A DNA stretch of 64,000 nt from Acidobacteriota bacterium (lineage in GTDB: Bacteria; Acidobacteriota; Terriglobia; Terriglobales; Acidobacteriaceae): the NCBI GenBank assembly GCA_003225055.1, contig QIAU01000126.1:1-64000 (forward strand). The letters are read 5' to 3'. Position numbers and translations under genes: made by a program. This document shows positions 24,074 through 32,994 of this stretch, piece by piece; positions within the stretch are counted from its first letter, which is position 1, and the number at the start of each line of letters is the position of its first letter. The notes under the pieces were generated by a model. The model worked only from the letters and a program-made list of their open reading frames with translations. It made no database searches and was not told the origin of the DNA.

Positions 24074-25955
24074 GATTGGGACCTCCGCGAGCTGTCAACG
24101 GCTGCCGCTCGATGCCGGCGCCGCGCTGCGCGATGTTGGGGATCGTGACTGGAAGATGGCCGCGCAGCGGAATCTCCGCGAAGAGAGATTTCACAGCGCT
24201 TATTTCAGAAACAGTGGCATTGGAAAAAGTGCAAATGTAATTCTGGATCGCGGGAAAATCTGAGGCGAGATACGGATTGCCCATAGCAATCACGGCAGTC
24301 TTCTCGGCAGCATGCTCCAAAACTTTTTGGAGCAGACTACCGCTGGCATCGGCCATGGCGACCGAGTTCTGTAAGGCTCCGTTTGCGGCCTGAGCCACCT
24401 TACCGGCTGTGGGTATGACGTACACAGCGGCAATCACCTGGTGTGCCTGGTCCACAGCCTGCAGAACCTCGTCGGACATTGCGCCCGCCGAGCGCGGGTC
24501 CACATAAATGATATTGGCGTCCGGCACTCGGGCTCGAAGCTGTCGCTCGAACACGCGACCGGATTCCAGGCGCATGTCATCGGAAAAAATAACCGCGACT
24601 AGGCGGTTGTGGACCTCCTCCATTCTCTGATACGGAAGCCCGGACGCAACAGTTCCCTGCTGTTTCAGCGGGAGGAGCTTGCCATTGTCACGAACCAAGG
24701 TAACGGCATCGTCCGCCACCTGCTGACCGGTCGCCAGGTTCTCCGGTTTGTCCACTAGCTTGGAAACAGCGTTGACGTCTACACACCGAGCCTTTTGCAG
24801 TCCCAAAGAAGCTTTTGCTTTCAAGATTTTAAGAACTGTGACGTCGAGCCGATCCGAGGGAATCTCACCGTCTTTGACTGCCTGCAGCACGGCATCGTAG
24901 GAAGCCTCGAGGTCAGCCGGAATCAGGAGCATATCATTGCCCGCTTTGAACGCATCCACCGCCGCCCGGCCAAGGTTGCTCGCATACAGACGGGTCAAGG
25001 CCCCCATATCCAGGGCATCGGTGACCACAATCCCTTTGAAGCCTAACTGCTGCTTCAGCAAATCCCTAACGACTGATGGTGACACAGTGGCTACCCGGTT
25101 GGGATCAGGCTCAAGCGCAGGAATGGAAACGTGCGCCACCATGACTGCGTCCACTCCAGCCTCAATCGCTTTGCGAAATGGCGGCAGCTCGACCGATTGC
25201 AACCGTGGCAGGTCACCACTCACGCGCGCAACCCCGAGATGGGAGTCGGTGGCGGTATCGCCGTGCCCGGGAAAATGTTTGGCGGTGGTCAGCATACCCG
25301 CCGCATGAGCGCCGCGGATGTAGGCTGCTACCATGTCGCCCACCTGCTGCGGATCTTCGCCGAAAGAACGCGTATTGATGATGGGATTGGCGGGATTCGA
25401 GTTCACGTCCGCGATGGGAAAGAAATTCCAGTGCACCCCGATGGCGCGCGCCTCCTCGGCCGTGATCCGGCCCAAAGCCTCGGTGTAGTCCAGCTTGCCC
25501 GCCGCGCCAAACGCCATGGCATGGGGAAAAACAGTCGTGCCGTAAAGGCGCATAGAGACGCCCCGCTCAAAGTCGGCGGCAATCAACAAAGGCAACTTGG
25601 AATCGCGCTGCAACTGGTTGAGCAGCATCGCCGCTTCGTAGGGTTCGCTCTTAATGAGGAATGGACCGTCGAGTGGGACCGTCATGGCAAGCGAACCAAT
25701 GTGGTCACGACGGATGGTGTCGCGGAGTTGAGCGTAATCCGGGCTGTCCAGGTTCAGAAAGCGGGCGCGCACCCAGATCATGAATAACTGCCCGACTTTC
25801 TCCTCAGACGACATTTTGCGCAGTGTCTTCTCTGCCCATTTCTCGCCATCGCGGTCGAGGCGAATGGGGCCCGGGTGCTGGTATTTCTCCTTGGCCAGCG
25901 CGAGAGGTGGGACAAGCCAGATTAGTAGAAGAAAAAAGCCGAGTTTTCGAAACAT
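24045..25955 (-). CDS. Glycoside hydrolase family 3, NagZ-like beta-N-acetylhexosaminidase
   Basis: 636 residues from the ATG at 25955 (MFRKLGFFLLLIWLVPPLALA), a signal peptide, so an exported enzyme rather than the cytoplasmic NagZ. KHFPGHGDTATDSHLG is the KH(F/I)PGHG-x4-DSH catalytic-histidine loop diagnostic of NagZ-type enzymes, and FKGIVVTDALDMGAL carries the nucleophile Asp. A C-terminal GH3 domain (about 400-636) follows, longer than the single-domain NagZ. Probably trims N-acetylglucosamine from peptidoglycan or chitin fragments. Confidence 0.9.
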   Translation of the reverse strand: MFRKLGFFLLLIWLVPPLALAKEKYQHPGPIRLDRDGEKWAEKTLRKMSSEEKVGQLFMIWVRARFLNLDSPDYAQLRDTIRRDHIGSLAMTVPLDGPFLIKSEPYEAAMLLNQLQRDSKLPLLIAADFERGVSMRLYGTTVFPHAMAFGAAGKLDYTEALGRITAEEARAIGVHWNFFPIADVNSNPANPIINTRSFGEDPQQVGDMVAAYIRGAHAAGMLTTAKHFPGHGDTATDSHLGVARVSGDLPRLQSVELPPFRKAIEAGVDAVMVAHVSIPALEPDPNRVATVSPSVVRDLLKQQLGFKGIVVTDALDMGALTRLYASNLGRAAVDAFKAGNDMLLIPADLEASYDAVLQAVKDGEIPSDRLDVTVLKILKAKASLGLQKARCVDVNAVSKLVDKPENLATGQQVADDAVTLVRDNGKLLPLKQQGTVASGLPYQRMEEVHNRLVAVIFSDDMRLESGRVFERQLRARVPDANIIYVDPRSAGAMSDEVLQAVDQAHQVIAAVYVIPTAGKVAQAANGALQNSVAMADASGSLLQKVLEHAAEKTAVIAMGNPYLASDFPAIQNYICTFSNATVSEISAVKSLFAEIPLRGHLPVTIPNIAQRGAGIERQPLTARGGPNHVQLQSSVH

Positions 25956-26204
25956 ACCCAGACGATAGCAGAAGCGCTGGCCCCGTGTCAGGGAAGTCTG
26001 GCTTCCAGACGCTTCCAGAAGGGACTCGCGCACCAGCCACAGCTCTGTTTGTCCGGCTCACCTCAACCGTCCTGTTTACCTCAACCGCTATTCCGTTTAT
26101 TTCTACGAGCTTGCCGGTTGAGAAATCTTTGTTGGCCGCTTTAGCTGCCGTGCATTGTCCGGGTTCCGCCTGCGGGCGACAGTGGCTGGTGAAAGGAGGC
26201 TGTT

Positions 26205-26942
26205 ATGGCGAGCTACTTGATCGATTATTGCAAGCAGGTTGATCCCGTTCTGCTGAAGGTAGGCAAGGACGGAAAGCAGTCGTTCTCGGGGGCGATGCGC
26301 CGACAAGAAAGCTTCACGGCAATCGTGGAAAAGCGGGCCTTGCTCTGGCTGGCGGAGCGGACTCCGGCATGGCTCAGCTCAGATCACCTGACATTACTGG
26401 GCTTCGGGGCGCAGTTGCTGGCCGGCGCAGGGTACGCTCTGGCTCGCTGGAACCGCTATGCGCTCTTCGTTGTCATTGCTGCGCTGGTGTTGAACTGGCT
26501 GGGCGACAGCCTGGATGGCACGCTGGCGCGTTATCGGCAGCAGCAACGTCCGCAGTACGGCTTCTATGTCGACCATATGGTGGACAGCATTGGTGCCCTG
26601 ACCTTAATGGGGGGCTTGGCCGTCTCAGGATTTATGCATCCGGTGATTGCCATCGCCTTATTGATCGGTTTTCTGCTGCTTTCTATTCAGTCCTATCTCG
26701 CCACCTACACGCTGAGAGAGTTCCGGCTTTCCTTCTGGCGCTTCGGGCCAACGGAACTGCGTATTCTGCTGGCGATCGGGAGCATCGCGTTGTTCTTCCG
26801 GCCAGTTGTTCAAATCTTCGGAAAGCGCCATCGGCTGTTCGATGTCGGTGGAGTGATCGGTGTGATCGGCATGGGTGTGATGCTGGTCGTGTGGACCGCT
26901 CAGAACATACACAAGCTCTATACCCAGGAGAGAATTCGATGA
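26205..26942 (+). CDS. CDP-alcohol phosphatidyltransferase family protein
   Basis: 245 residues, about five transmembrane segments. The catalytic motif D-x2-D-G-x2-A-R-x8-G-x3-D-x3-D is complete (DSLDGTLARYRQQQ...GFYVDHMVD), so the enzyme can transfer a phospho-alcohol between a CDP-linked donor and an acceptor. Identity of the alcohol is unknown. GAAAGGAGGC precedes the ATG. The next gene (GtrA) overlaps by 4 bases, so they are one operon. Confidence 0.88.
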   Translation: MASYLIDYCKQVDPVLLKVGKDGKQSFSGAMRRQESFTAIVEKRALLWLAERTPAWLSSDHLTLLGFGAQLLAGAGYALARWNRYALFVVIAALVLNWLGDSLDGTLARYRQQQRPQYGFYVDHMVDSIGALTLMGGLAVSGFMHPVIAIALLIGFLLLSIQSYLATYTLREFRLSFWRFGPTELRILLAIGSIALFFRPVVQIFGKRHRLFDVGGVIGVIGMGVMLVVWTAQNIHKLYTQERIR

Positions 26943-27385
26943 GCGGGCGAACAACGGCAGCACGATGGTTAAAGTTCAACGCGGTGGGTGGGATCGGAAT
27001 GCTTGTGCAACTGGGCACGCTCGCGGCGCTGACGAACGGGTTGCGTGTGAATTACCTCCTTGCCACGGCCCTGGCTGTGGAAGCCGCTGTGATCCATAAC
27101 TTCTTGTGGCACGAGCGCTTTACCTGGGCAGACCGAGTGCACATTTCAGCCCACGAAAGCGTAATCCGGTTTTTGAAATTTACTCTGACCACCGGCTTGT
27201 TTTCGATTCTAGGAAACGTTGCGTTGATGTGGTTGTTCGCAGGCATGATTGGCTTGCCATACGTTGCAGCGAACCTCATCACGATGGTTATCTGTTCGAC
27301 AGCCAATTTTCTGGTGAGTGATTGGTTCGTTTTTCGCAGGCTGGAGACCAGGGTCTATTATGGAGTGTTGGGACGGCTGTTGTGA
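26939..27385 (+). CDS. GtrA-family membrane protein
   Basis: 148 residues, four hydrophobic segments. GtrA hallmarks: RWLKFNAVGGIGMLVQLGTL, HNFLWHERFTW, RFLKF and NFLVSDWFVFR. GtrA-like proteins flip or anchor lipid-linked sugars or related lipids; the exact substrate here is unknown. The ATGA overlap with the phosphatidyltransferase suggests the two handle the same lipid or glycan intermediate. Confidence 0.88.
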   Translation: MSGRTTAARWLKFNAVGGIGMLVQLGTLAALTNGLRVNYLLATALAVEAAVIHNFLWHERFTWADRVHISAHESVIRFLKFTLTTGLFSILGNVALMWLFAGMIGLPYVAANLITMVICSTANFLVSDWFVFRRLETRVYYGVLGRLL

Positions 27386-27411
27386 CGCCAACGGAAATTG
27401 GTTACCGAACG

Positions 27412-28863
27412 TTACGCGGGTAATTGCGAAACGGACGGCGCGAGCGCCGCCACCGGCTGCGGTTTGGCCAGTCCGAGAGAAACCAACGCGTTTGTCGCAG
27501 CGTCTGTGCCCGAGCGGACACAATCAGGAACACCAATGCCGCGATAGGCGTTGCCAGCAAGAAAGAGACCGGGAAGCTGGGCCAGCAGACGTTCGATGCG
27601 ATTGAGGCGTTCCAGGTGTCCGACCCCATATTGGGCCATGGCGCTTTGCCATCGGTGCACCCGATAGAAGAGAGGTTCAGCCTGCAGGCCGAGGATCTCG
27701 CCAAGTTCCTTTCGAACGGCGGCTATGATTTCCGCATCGGGCCATGCGAGCGCTGCCTCGTTGCGTCTCCCCCCGACGAAGCATCGCAGCAGCGCACGAT
27801 CTTCGGAAGTGCGATGCGGAAATTTATTGTGGACGAAGGTGCAGGCCAACATGCGCTTGCCTTCGCTCCTTGGGACAAGGAACCCGAAGCCGGGCGGAAG
27901 AGCAGCGCGCACTTTCTGATCGTAAGCGAGATTTACGGTAATCGAAGAAGTGTAGGCGATGCCCTTGAGTTCGGCGGCCAGTTCGCGGCTGGCGATTTCC
28001 AAAAGGGCTGCGGTTGTGTGCGCCGGGATGGCGAGAATGACGGCATCGAAATGATCTGACTGATACCCAGCCGAGAGGGTCCAACCATTGTCTTGCGCTT
28101 GCACCGAGCTCACCGGTGAGCTGGTGATGAGCGCCGATGAATTCAGCCGGCTGACGATGGCATCAACTATCTGCTGCATGCCGTTCTTTAAGGAAGTAAA
28201 GAGCGGACGAACGGGCCCCTTCGCCTCAGTCATCTTCTTTCGGGAAGTCAGCATCGCTCGGCCAAGACTCCCGTGCTTCGCCTCCATATCGGCAAACTTT
28301 GGGAGCACCGCGCGCACGCTGAGATATGCCGCTTCACCACCGTACACGCCAGAGAGAAGGGGATCGGCAAGGCGGTCCACCACTTCGGCTCCGTAGTGGC
28401 GCTCGACGAGTGCGGCAACACTTTCATCGCCATTAGCTTTGTGCGGCGGATGAAACCACTCGCGCGCCATGCGCAGCTTCGTGCTCACGGAAAAAAGCGG
28501 AGAAAAAAGCGTGGGCAGGATCTTGGTGGGAACCATGAACATCAGACCGTCTGGCATCTCCACCAGCCTGCCATTCACCATGATGTAAGTTTTGCGGTCT
28601 GCATCATTGGAACCGATGAGTTGTTCGGCGAGGCCGAGTTGCCGGCAGAGATCAATTGCCCAAGGCTTTTCCGTTAGGAAAGAATCCGGGCCGGCCTCGA
28701 TGAGACAGCCCCCCATGTGCTCTGTGGCGAGCACACCCCCCAGTCGTGGGGAGCCTTCGAAAAGAACGTACTCCAACGGGATACCCGAGCACCGGTTCCG
28801 TTCGAGCGCGAAGGCTGCGCTCAGGCCGGAGATTCCGCCGCCGATGATGGCGATGCGTTTCAT
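27412..28863 (-). CDS. hemG: Protoporphyrinogen / coproporphyrinogen III oxidase
   Basis: 483 residues. FAD enzyme of the HemY type: IAIIGGGISGLSAAFALER is the FAD-binding Rossmann loop, then EGSPRLGGVLATEH, GPDSFLTEKPW and a C-terminal GNAYRGIGVPDCVRSG. Last gene of the hemE-hemH-hemG series on this strand. Whether it makes coproporphyrin or protoporphyrin (CPD or PPD branch) is not visible in sequence; no hemQ/chdC is in the window. A palindromic repeat lies 12 bases upstream of its start. The symbol hemY/cgoX would be equally valid. Confidence 0.93.
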   Translation of the reverse strand: MKRIAIIGGGISGLSAAFALERNRCSGIPLEYVLFEGSPRLGGVLATEHMGGCLIEAGPDSFLTEKPWAIDLCRQLGLAEQLIGSNDADRKTYIMVNGRLVEMPDGLMFMVPTKILPTLFSPLFSVSTKLRMAREWFHPPHKANGDESVAALVERHYGAEVVDRLADPLLSGVYGGEAAYLSVRAVLPKFADMEAKHGSLGRAMLTSRKKMTEAKGPVRPLFTSLKNGMQQIVDAIVSRLNSSALITSSPVSSVQAQDNGWTLSAGYQSDHFDAVILAIPAHTTAALLEIASRELAAELKGIAYTSSITVNLAYDQKVRAALPPGFGFLVPRSEGKRMLACTFVHNKFPHRTSEDRALLRCFVGGRRNEAALAWPDAEIIAAVRKELGEILGLQAEPLFYRVHRWQSAMAQYGVGHLERLNRIERLLAQLPGLFLAGNAYRGIGVPDCVRSGTDAATNALVSLGLAKPQPVAALAPSVSQLPA

Positions 28864-28874
28864 GGATCTGGGGG

Positions 28875-28942
28875 GTGCCGCCTCTACGGAGCTTGTTCCA
28901 TCTCCCCGGTTTACCCAGCGCTCACGCGCGGGGCTAAGGAAT
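28875..28942. repeat. GGGCTAACGAAT palindromic repeat, copy 3
   Basis: Opens with GCCGCCTCTACGGAGCTTG and ends CGCGGGGCTAAGGAAT; homologous to 17987-18058 and 20814-20883. Another palindrome (GCCCTGCCGGGCTGC) follows. Lies in the hemH-hemG gap, 12 bases from the hemG start. Confidence 0.75.
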
Positions 28943-29067
28943 GTCGCCCTGCCGGGCTGCGCTCAGCCCGCTCTGCAGAATGTCCCTCCACGGCTGCAGG
29001 TTTTGCAATTGCTGTCTAAACTGACTTCTCCCCGGCTACTCGTCCCCGCGAAACGGATGTCGTCTGC

Positions 29068-30045
29068 TCACGAGCGCATTGCACGCAGTTGCCCCGTTCG
29101 TGACTGTGCTACGTCGGCAAGGGCGGCGATCAGAGTCGGAGAATCGTTCAGCGATTCGGCGCGCCAGAGGCGCATACCTTGTTTCTCCGCAAACTGCTTA
29201 AAGGCAATGTCGATGTCATAAAGAATCTCAACGTGATCGCAGAGAAAGCCAACCGGTTGAATGAAGACCCCGCGATGTCCGTGCTGCTTCAGGGACAGGA
29301 TTGTGTTTTCTACCGTGGGGCCGATCCAGGTGCCACCGGACATCCCCTGGCTCTGGAAGGCAAAAGTCCAGTCACGGGTGGGAACTGCCGCCTTGTTCGC
29401 TACCAGGTTCGCAGTTTCGTGAGCCTGCTCCCGGTAGGGATCGCCGTCCGTGATGGTGCGTTCTGGGACGCTGTGGGCAGTGAAGATGATGGGAACCTTC
29501 ATGCCCGCTTCCGCACACACGCGAGTCCAGCCGGCGGTGAGCTTCTCGGCAAAAGCTTGGATCAGCAACGGGTGGTCGTGCCAGGATTCCACAAAATCCA
29601 GCGAGAACGGCGCGCCCTTTTCGCCTATGGCGGCACGGCGGTAGAGTCCCACGCTGGTACGAGAATTTTGCGGTGCCATGCAAATAGCCACCGCGCGTTG
29701 CACGCCGTCTTTGGCCATGGTGCGGACCACGTCGGGAATATAAGGATTCCAGTTACGCATGCCGACATAGACCGGCAATCCGAGGTTTTCAGCCAACAGT
29801 GCTCCCTGGCGGAAGGTGATTTCCTGAAGCGGGGAGCGGCCAATGAGACCATAACGGTGTTTGACCTCATCGATCACTTGATCCGGGACAGGGCGGCCGC
29901 CCGTCACGCCGCGCAGAAATTCCGCAATGCCGTCCACGGATTCGGGGCTGCCGTGGGCAAGCAGGAGGATGGCGGCTTTGTCAGCGTCAGCCAGATTCAA
30001 CTCCCGTTTTAGATCCGTGTGCGTGGGTCTCCGACCCGCCTCCAC
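29068..30045 (-). CDS. hemH: Ferrochelatase
   Basis: 325 residues from the GTG at 30045. Inserts iron into the porphyrin. AILLLAHGSPESVDGIAEFL begins the domain; FTAHSVPERTI contains the metal-binding His, and QPVGFLCDHVEILYDID the acidic helix with the catalytic Glu. The first 12 residues (MEAGRRPTHTDL) are encoded by a palindromic repeat (30018-30048), so the true start may be a TTG further in (LNLADADK). hemE lies upstream with 26 bases between. Confidence 0.93.
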   Translation of the reverse strand: MEAGRRPTHTDLKRELNLADADKAAILLLAHGSPESVDGIAEFLRGVTGGRPVPDQVIDEVKHRYGLIGRSPLQEITFRQGALLAENLGLPVYVGMRNWNPYIPDVVRTMAKDGVQRAVAICMAPQNSRTSVGLYRRAAIGEKGAPFSLDFVESWHDHPLLIQAFAEKLTAGWTRVCAEAGMKVPIIFTAHSVPERTITDGDPYREQAHETANLVANKAAVPTRDWTFAFQSQGMSGGTWIGPTVENTILSLKQHGHRGVFIQPVGFLCDHVEILYDIDIAFKQFAEKQGMRLWRAESLNDSPTLIAALADVAQSRTGQLRAMRS

Positions 30046-30048
30046 CCG
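30018..30048. repeat. GGGTC/GACCC palindromic repeat at the hemH start
   Basis: GTGGGTCTCCGACCCGCC, related to 15091-15122 (inverted) and 49347-49377. It covers the annotated GTG start of hemH, so it may supply or hide the start region. Confidence 0.6.
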
Positions 30049-30071
30049 TTCTCAACTCTCACACATCTTAA

Positions 30072-31124
30072 CTAACGGGACGCGGCAGACGTCCTCGTCG
30101 AGTACTCGTGCACGAAGGCTGCCAGCGCCTTCACGTTTTCTACCGGCGTCTCTGGCAGAATCCCGTGGCCCAGATTAAAGATATGCCCTGCCCGGCCGTT
30201 GGCCCGCCGCAAGACGTCTTCCGCACGCACCCGAATTTCTTTCCAGTCGGCGAACAAAACAACCGGATCAAGGTTTCCCTGCACAGCTCCTTTAAATCCC
30301 ATGCTGCGCCACGCATCGTCGAGCGAGATCCGCCAGTCAACCCCAATGACCTCGGCCCCCGTTTCTTTCATCGCGGGCAGCAGCGCCGCCATGTCTGTGC
30401 CAAAGTAAATGATGGGGGCACCGGTTTGCTGAAGTTTTTTGACCAGCTCGGCGGTGCGCGGCAAGACGTAACGACGATAGTCCTCCGGATTGAGGCAGCC
30501 GACCCAGCTATCGAATACTTGAACGGCATCAGCGCCGGCGCGCACCTGTTCGCTCGCATATTCGGAAGTCACCGCAACCAGCTTGCGCATTAGCTCGTCC
30601 CATGCGGCCGGCGAGTTGTACATCATTTTCTTGGTCTGGATGTAGTTGCGCGATGCCCCGCCCTCAACCATGTAGCTGGCGAGTGTAAAAGGAGCGCCGC
30701 AAAAACCAATTACCGGCAGGCGCGATCCAAAATGCCGGCTTACCAGCCGGACAGCCTGAGCTACGTAGCCCAGATCGCCTGCACGATCGATGCGCAGCTT
30801 GTCGACGTCTGCGGAGGTGCTCACCGTCTTATCGATCTTGGGGCCCTCCCCGGCAGCAAAGTGAAATGGAATGCCCATGACCTCGAGGGGCAGCAGGAGG
30901 TCTGCGAAAATAATCGCGGCATCGACGCCTAAGGCCTCCACCGCCGTAACGGTGACCTCAGCCGCCAGCTCCGGTTTCTTGCAGATCTCGATTAATGAGT
31001 GCTTCTTGCGGACTGTACGGTACTCGGCCATGTAGCGTCCGGCCTGGCGCATGAACCACACAGGCGTGACCTCGACCGGCAGGGCCTTGCAGGCCCGCAC
31101 GAAGCTCGATTGGGAGGCAGACAT
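30072..31124 (-). CDS. hemE: Uroporphyrinogen decarboxylase
   Basis: 350 residues, normal length. Converts uroporphyrinogen III to coproporphyrinogen III. PVWFMRQAGRYMAEYR is the N-terminal signature; FCGAPFTLASYMVEGG and NLGHGILPETPVENVKALAAFVHEY are the usual C-terminal landmarks. First gene of the hemE-hemH-hemG unit. Confidence 0.96.
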   Translation of the reverse strand: MSASQSSFVRACKALPVEVTPVWFMRQAGRYMAEYRTVRKKHSLIEICKKPELAAEVTVTAVEALGVDAAIIFADLLLPLEVMGIPFHFAAGEGPKIDKTVSTSADVDKLRIDRAGDLGYVAQAVRLVSRHFGSRLPVIGFCGAPFTLASYMVEGGASRNYIQTKKMMYNSPAAWDELMRKLVAVTSEYASEQVRAGADAVQVFDSWVGCLNPEDYRRYVLPRTAELVKKLQQTGAPIIYFGTDMAALLPAMKETGAEVIGVDWRISLDDAWRSMGFKGAVQGNLDPVVLFADWKEIRVRAEDVLRRANGRAGHIFNLGHGILPETPVENVKALAAFVHEYSTRTSAASR

Positions 31125-31176
31125 GAATCTTTCAATTTAGCATTTTTGAGGGCGAGCGTGCCCGATCCGGCCTGCT

Positions 31177-32196
31177 TTAACGGGCGTAATAGCCGGAACG
31201 GTGGAAAAGATGGAACTTCTTGGGACCAAGCACGCTCAGGCGATGAAATAGCCCGTCCGGTCCTTGGTTGGCAGGTTTGTACCCGATGGCGTACTGGCTG
31301 CGTAGCTCTTTGGCGATTTTGGAAAAGGCGCTGGCCACATCGCTTTGGCTGTCAGCCCGCAGCAGGCGTCCGCCGGTGGCTTCAGCAAGGTGCCTCATAG
31401 AGCGGTCGCCCTCTTCCGCCAGGCTGATGGTGTACTCGGGATTCGTACTCAGGACGTAGACCACCGCCTCGACGCGCAGCGCACGTTCCACAGCTTGCTG
31501 CAAACCTATGCGGCTGTGATTATCTTCTCCGTCGGTGATCAGGATGATGGCCCGGCGGGAGGGTTGATTGTCCTTGACGTGCATCAGCTCTTGGCAGGCC
31601 ACGGAGACGCCGTCATAAACGGCAGTTTCGCCTTCAGGTTTAAGCTTTTTGAGGCCTGCCGACAGCAGATTCATATCCTCGGTGGCCGGTTGAGCAACGG
31701 TAACCTGCTGATTAAAACCAATCACGAGCGCGAGGTCGGAATCATGCCGCAGGACACGATGCAGGAATGCTGTAGCGGCTTTCTGCTCGAAACCGAAGCG
31801 GTGGATGATAGAACTGCTGGTATCAACGACCAGGGCTACCCGCAGAGGCAAGTCGGTTTGTGGCTGGAAATACGTGATCTTTTCGACCGGCCGATCGTTG
31901 TCGAGAATAGAAAGATCGCTTTCCGTCAAATTGTGGACGAAGTGTCCCCAGCGGTTGGTAACCGTGAGTACCAGATTCACCTCCTGTACTTCCTTGCTGA
32001 CTGTGAACACCGGAGAACCGAGTGGTCCAGAGTTGCCGGCCAGCTGCGCGGGACAGGTAACAACCGAGAAACCGAGGACAAATAACAAAATCAATAGAGC
32101 AAGAGTCGTACGGTTGACCGCATCTGGGGAGAATCGCTCGGGTTGGCCGCTCCGGCACAATTCGCGGAATCCACAACGAGAGGCCTGATCTTGCAT
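31177..32196 (-). CDS. Acidobacterial VWFA-related secreted protein
   Basis: 339 residues. Signal/anchor segment TTLALLILLFVLGFSVV near residue 30, then an immunoglobulin-like region (VQEVNLVLTVTNRWGHFVHN and LTESDLSILDNDRPV) and a von Willebrand A domain. The MIDAS motif DTSSS is intact, and ILITDGEDNHS carries the third metal-site Asp. The architecture matches the VWFA-related domain family largely confined to acidobacteria (TIGR03436-type). Its ligand is unknown; a secreted adhesion or protease-regulator role is inferred. Confidence 0.88.
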   Translation of the reverse strand: MQDQASRCGFRELCRSGQPERFSPDAVNRTTLALLILLFVLGFSVVTCPAQLAGNSGPLGSPVFTVSKEVQEVNLVLTVTNRWGHFVHNLTESDLSILDNDRPVEKITYFQPQTDLPLRVALVVDTSSSIIHRFGFEQKAATAFLHRVLRHDSDLALVIGFNQQVTVAQPATEDMNLLSAGLKKLKPEGETAVYDGVSVACQELMHVKDNQPSRRAIILITDGEDNHSRIGLQQAVERALRVEAVVYVLSTNPEYTISLAEEGDRSMRHLAEATGGRLLRADSQSDVASAFSKIAKELRSQYAIGYKPANQGPDGLFHRLSVLGPKKFHLFHRSGYYAR

Positions 32197-32994
32197 GGGC
32201 CGTCCTTTCCATCGGCTTTGGATGCCGCGCTTGCAAAGTTGTTTGCTTACACCATGAAGAGTCTTTGATCAGGAATTTACAATAGAAGCGAATGCCGCCG
32301 CGGCGCGTTTGGAGGCAAGCTTCATCCTGACGGGGCTGGTCGGAAGGCCCTACTCCCAGTGGTGCGGCGATTTGCCGAGGCTCGCCAACTCGCGGAGCGT
32401 CACCTTTTCGATGTTGAACTGGCCGTCCCCGTGATCTGGCGAAAGATTTGGCCTCGCCGGCTCTTACGCTTCGGCCCTGTCGGGAACCGGTCGCACGACC
32501 GCGAGACGAGCGTTGCGGCCTCCAGCTTCCCTCGATCGTGTCGCGACGACCAGCTTGTTGACTTACTCCCTTGACCGCCGACAGTCTCATCTTGTACCAG
32601 TTAAGGAGGGGTTTCCATCCTCGAACTTCCGGCACCGCTCGTCCCAGGTAATGGATTTCAGCGATTGTTCGCGGCTATACCCAGGAAAATCGATGCGAAT
32701 GATGCCTAGTCCTCAGCCCCGCCGATTCCGCGCACGCGGGCGGGACGGGGCCGTCGTTTTTGGCCCATTCCCGGATTTCGTCGAGTTCGGTGAGGGCCGT
32801 GCTGTGGGTGAGCTGGTGGCCATTGTGTCTTCTCCATGAGCGGGTTTGCAGTTTACGATGCCGCGCGCACGACGTGTGAGGTTTCATTCAAGTGCGGGAA
32901 ACAGAGCGCATCTCCTCGTTGCTCTGCTCATGCACAGGCGGGGGTGCCGTTGAGCAACTCGGAATCCGGCAAACGGAAAACCTGGTTTGGGTGG
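32197..32994. other. Intergenic region with pseudogene
   Basis: Nearly 800 bases without an intact gene. It contains the decayed gene at 32530-32823; the rest, 32197-32529 and 32824-32994, shows no recognisable coding or structural element. Confidence 0.5.
32530..32823 (-). pseudogene. Decayed conserved small protein (RIDFPGY family)
   Basis: On the minus strand three frames in turn give ALTELDEIREWAKNDGPVPP, then GIIRIDFPGYSREQSLKSIT with WDERCRKFEDGNPSL, and finally VNKLVVATRSRE. A common bacterial small protein of about 90 residues reads 'DEIREWAE..GG.PACV.GTGG..D.GIIRIDFPGYSG..SLE.ISW.EFF.KFDE..LALLYQE....SNFNKLVSR'. The order and identity fit, but frameshifts and stops break it. Confidence 0.7.
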
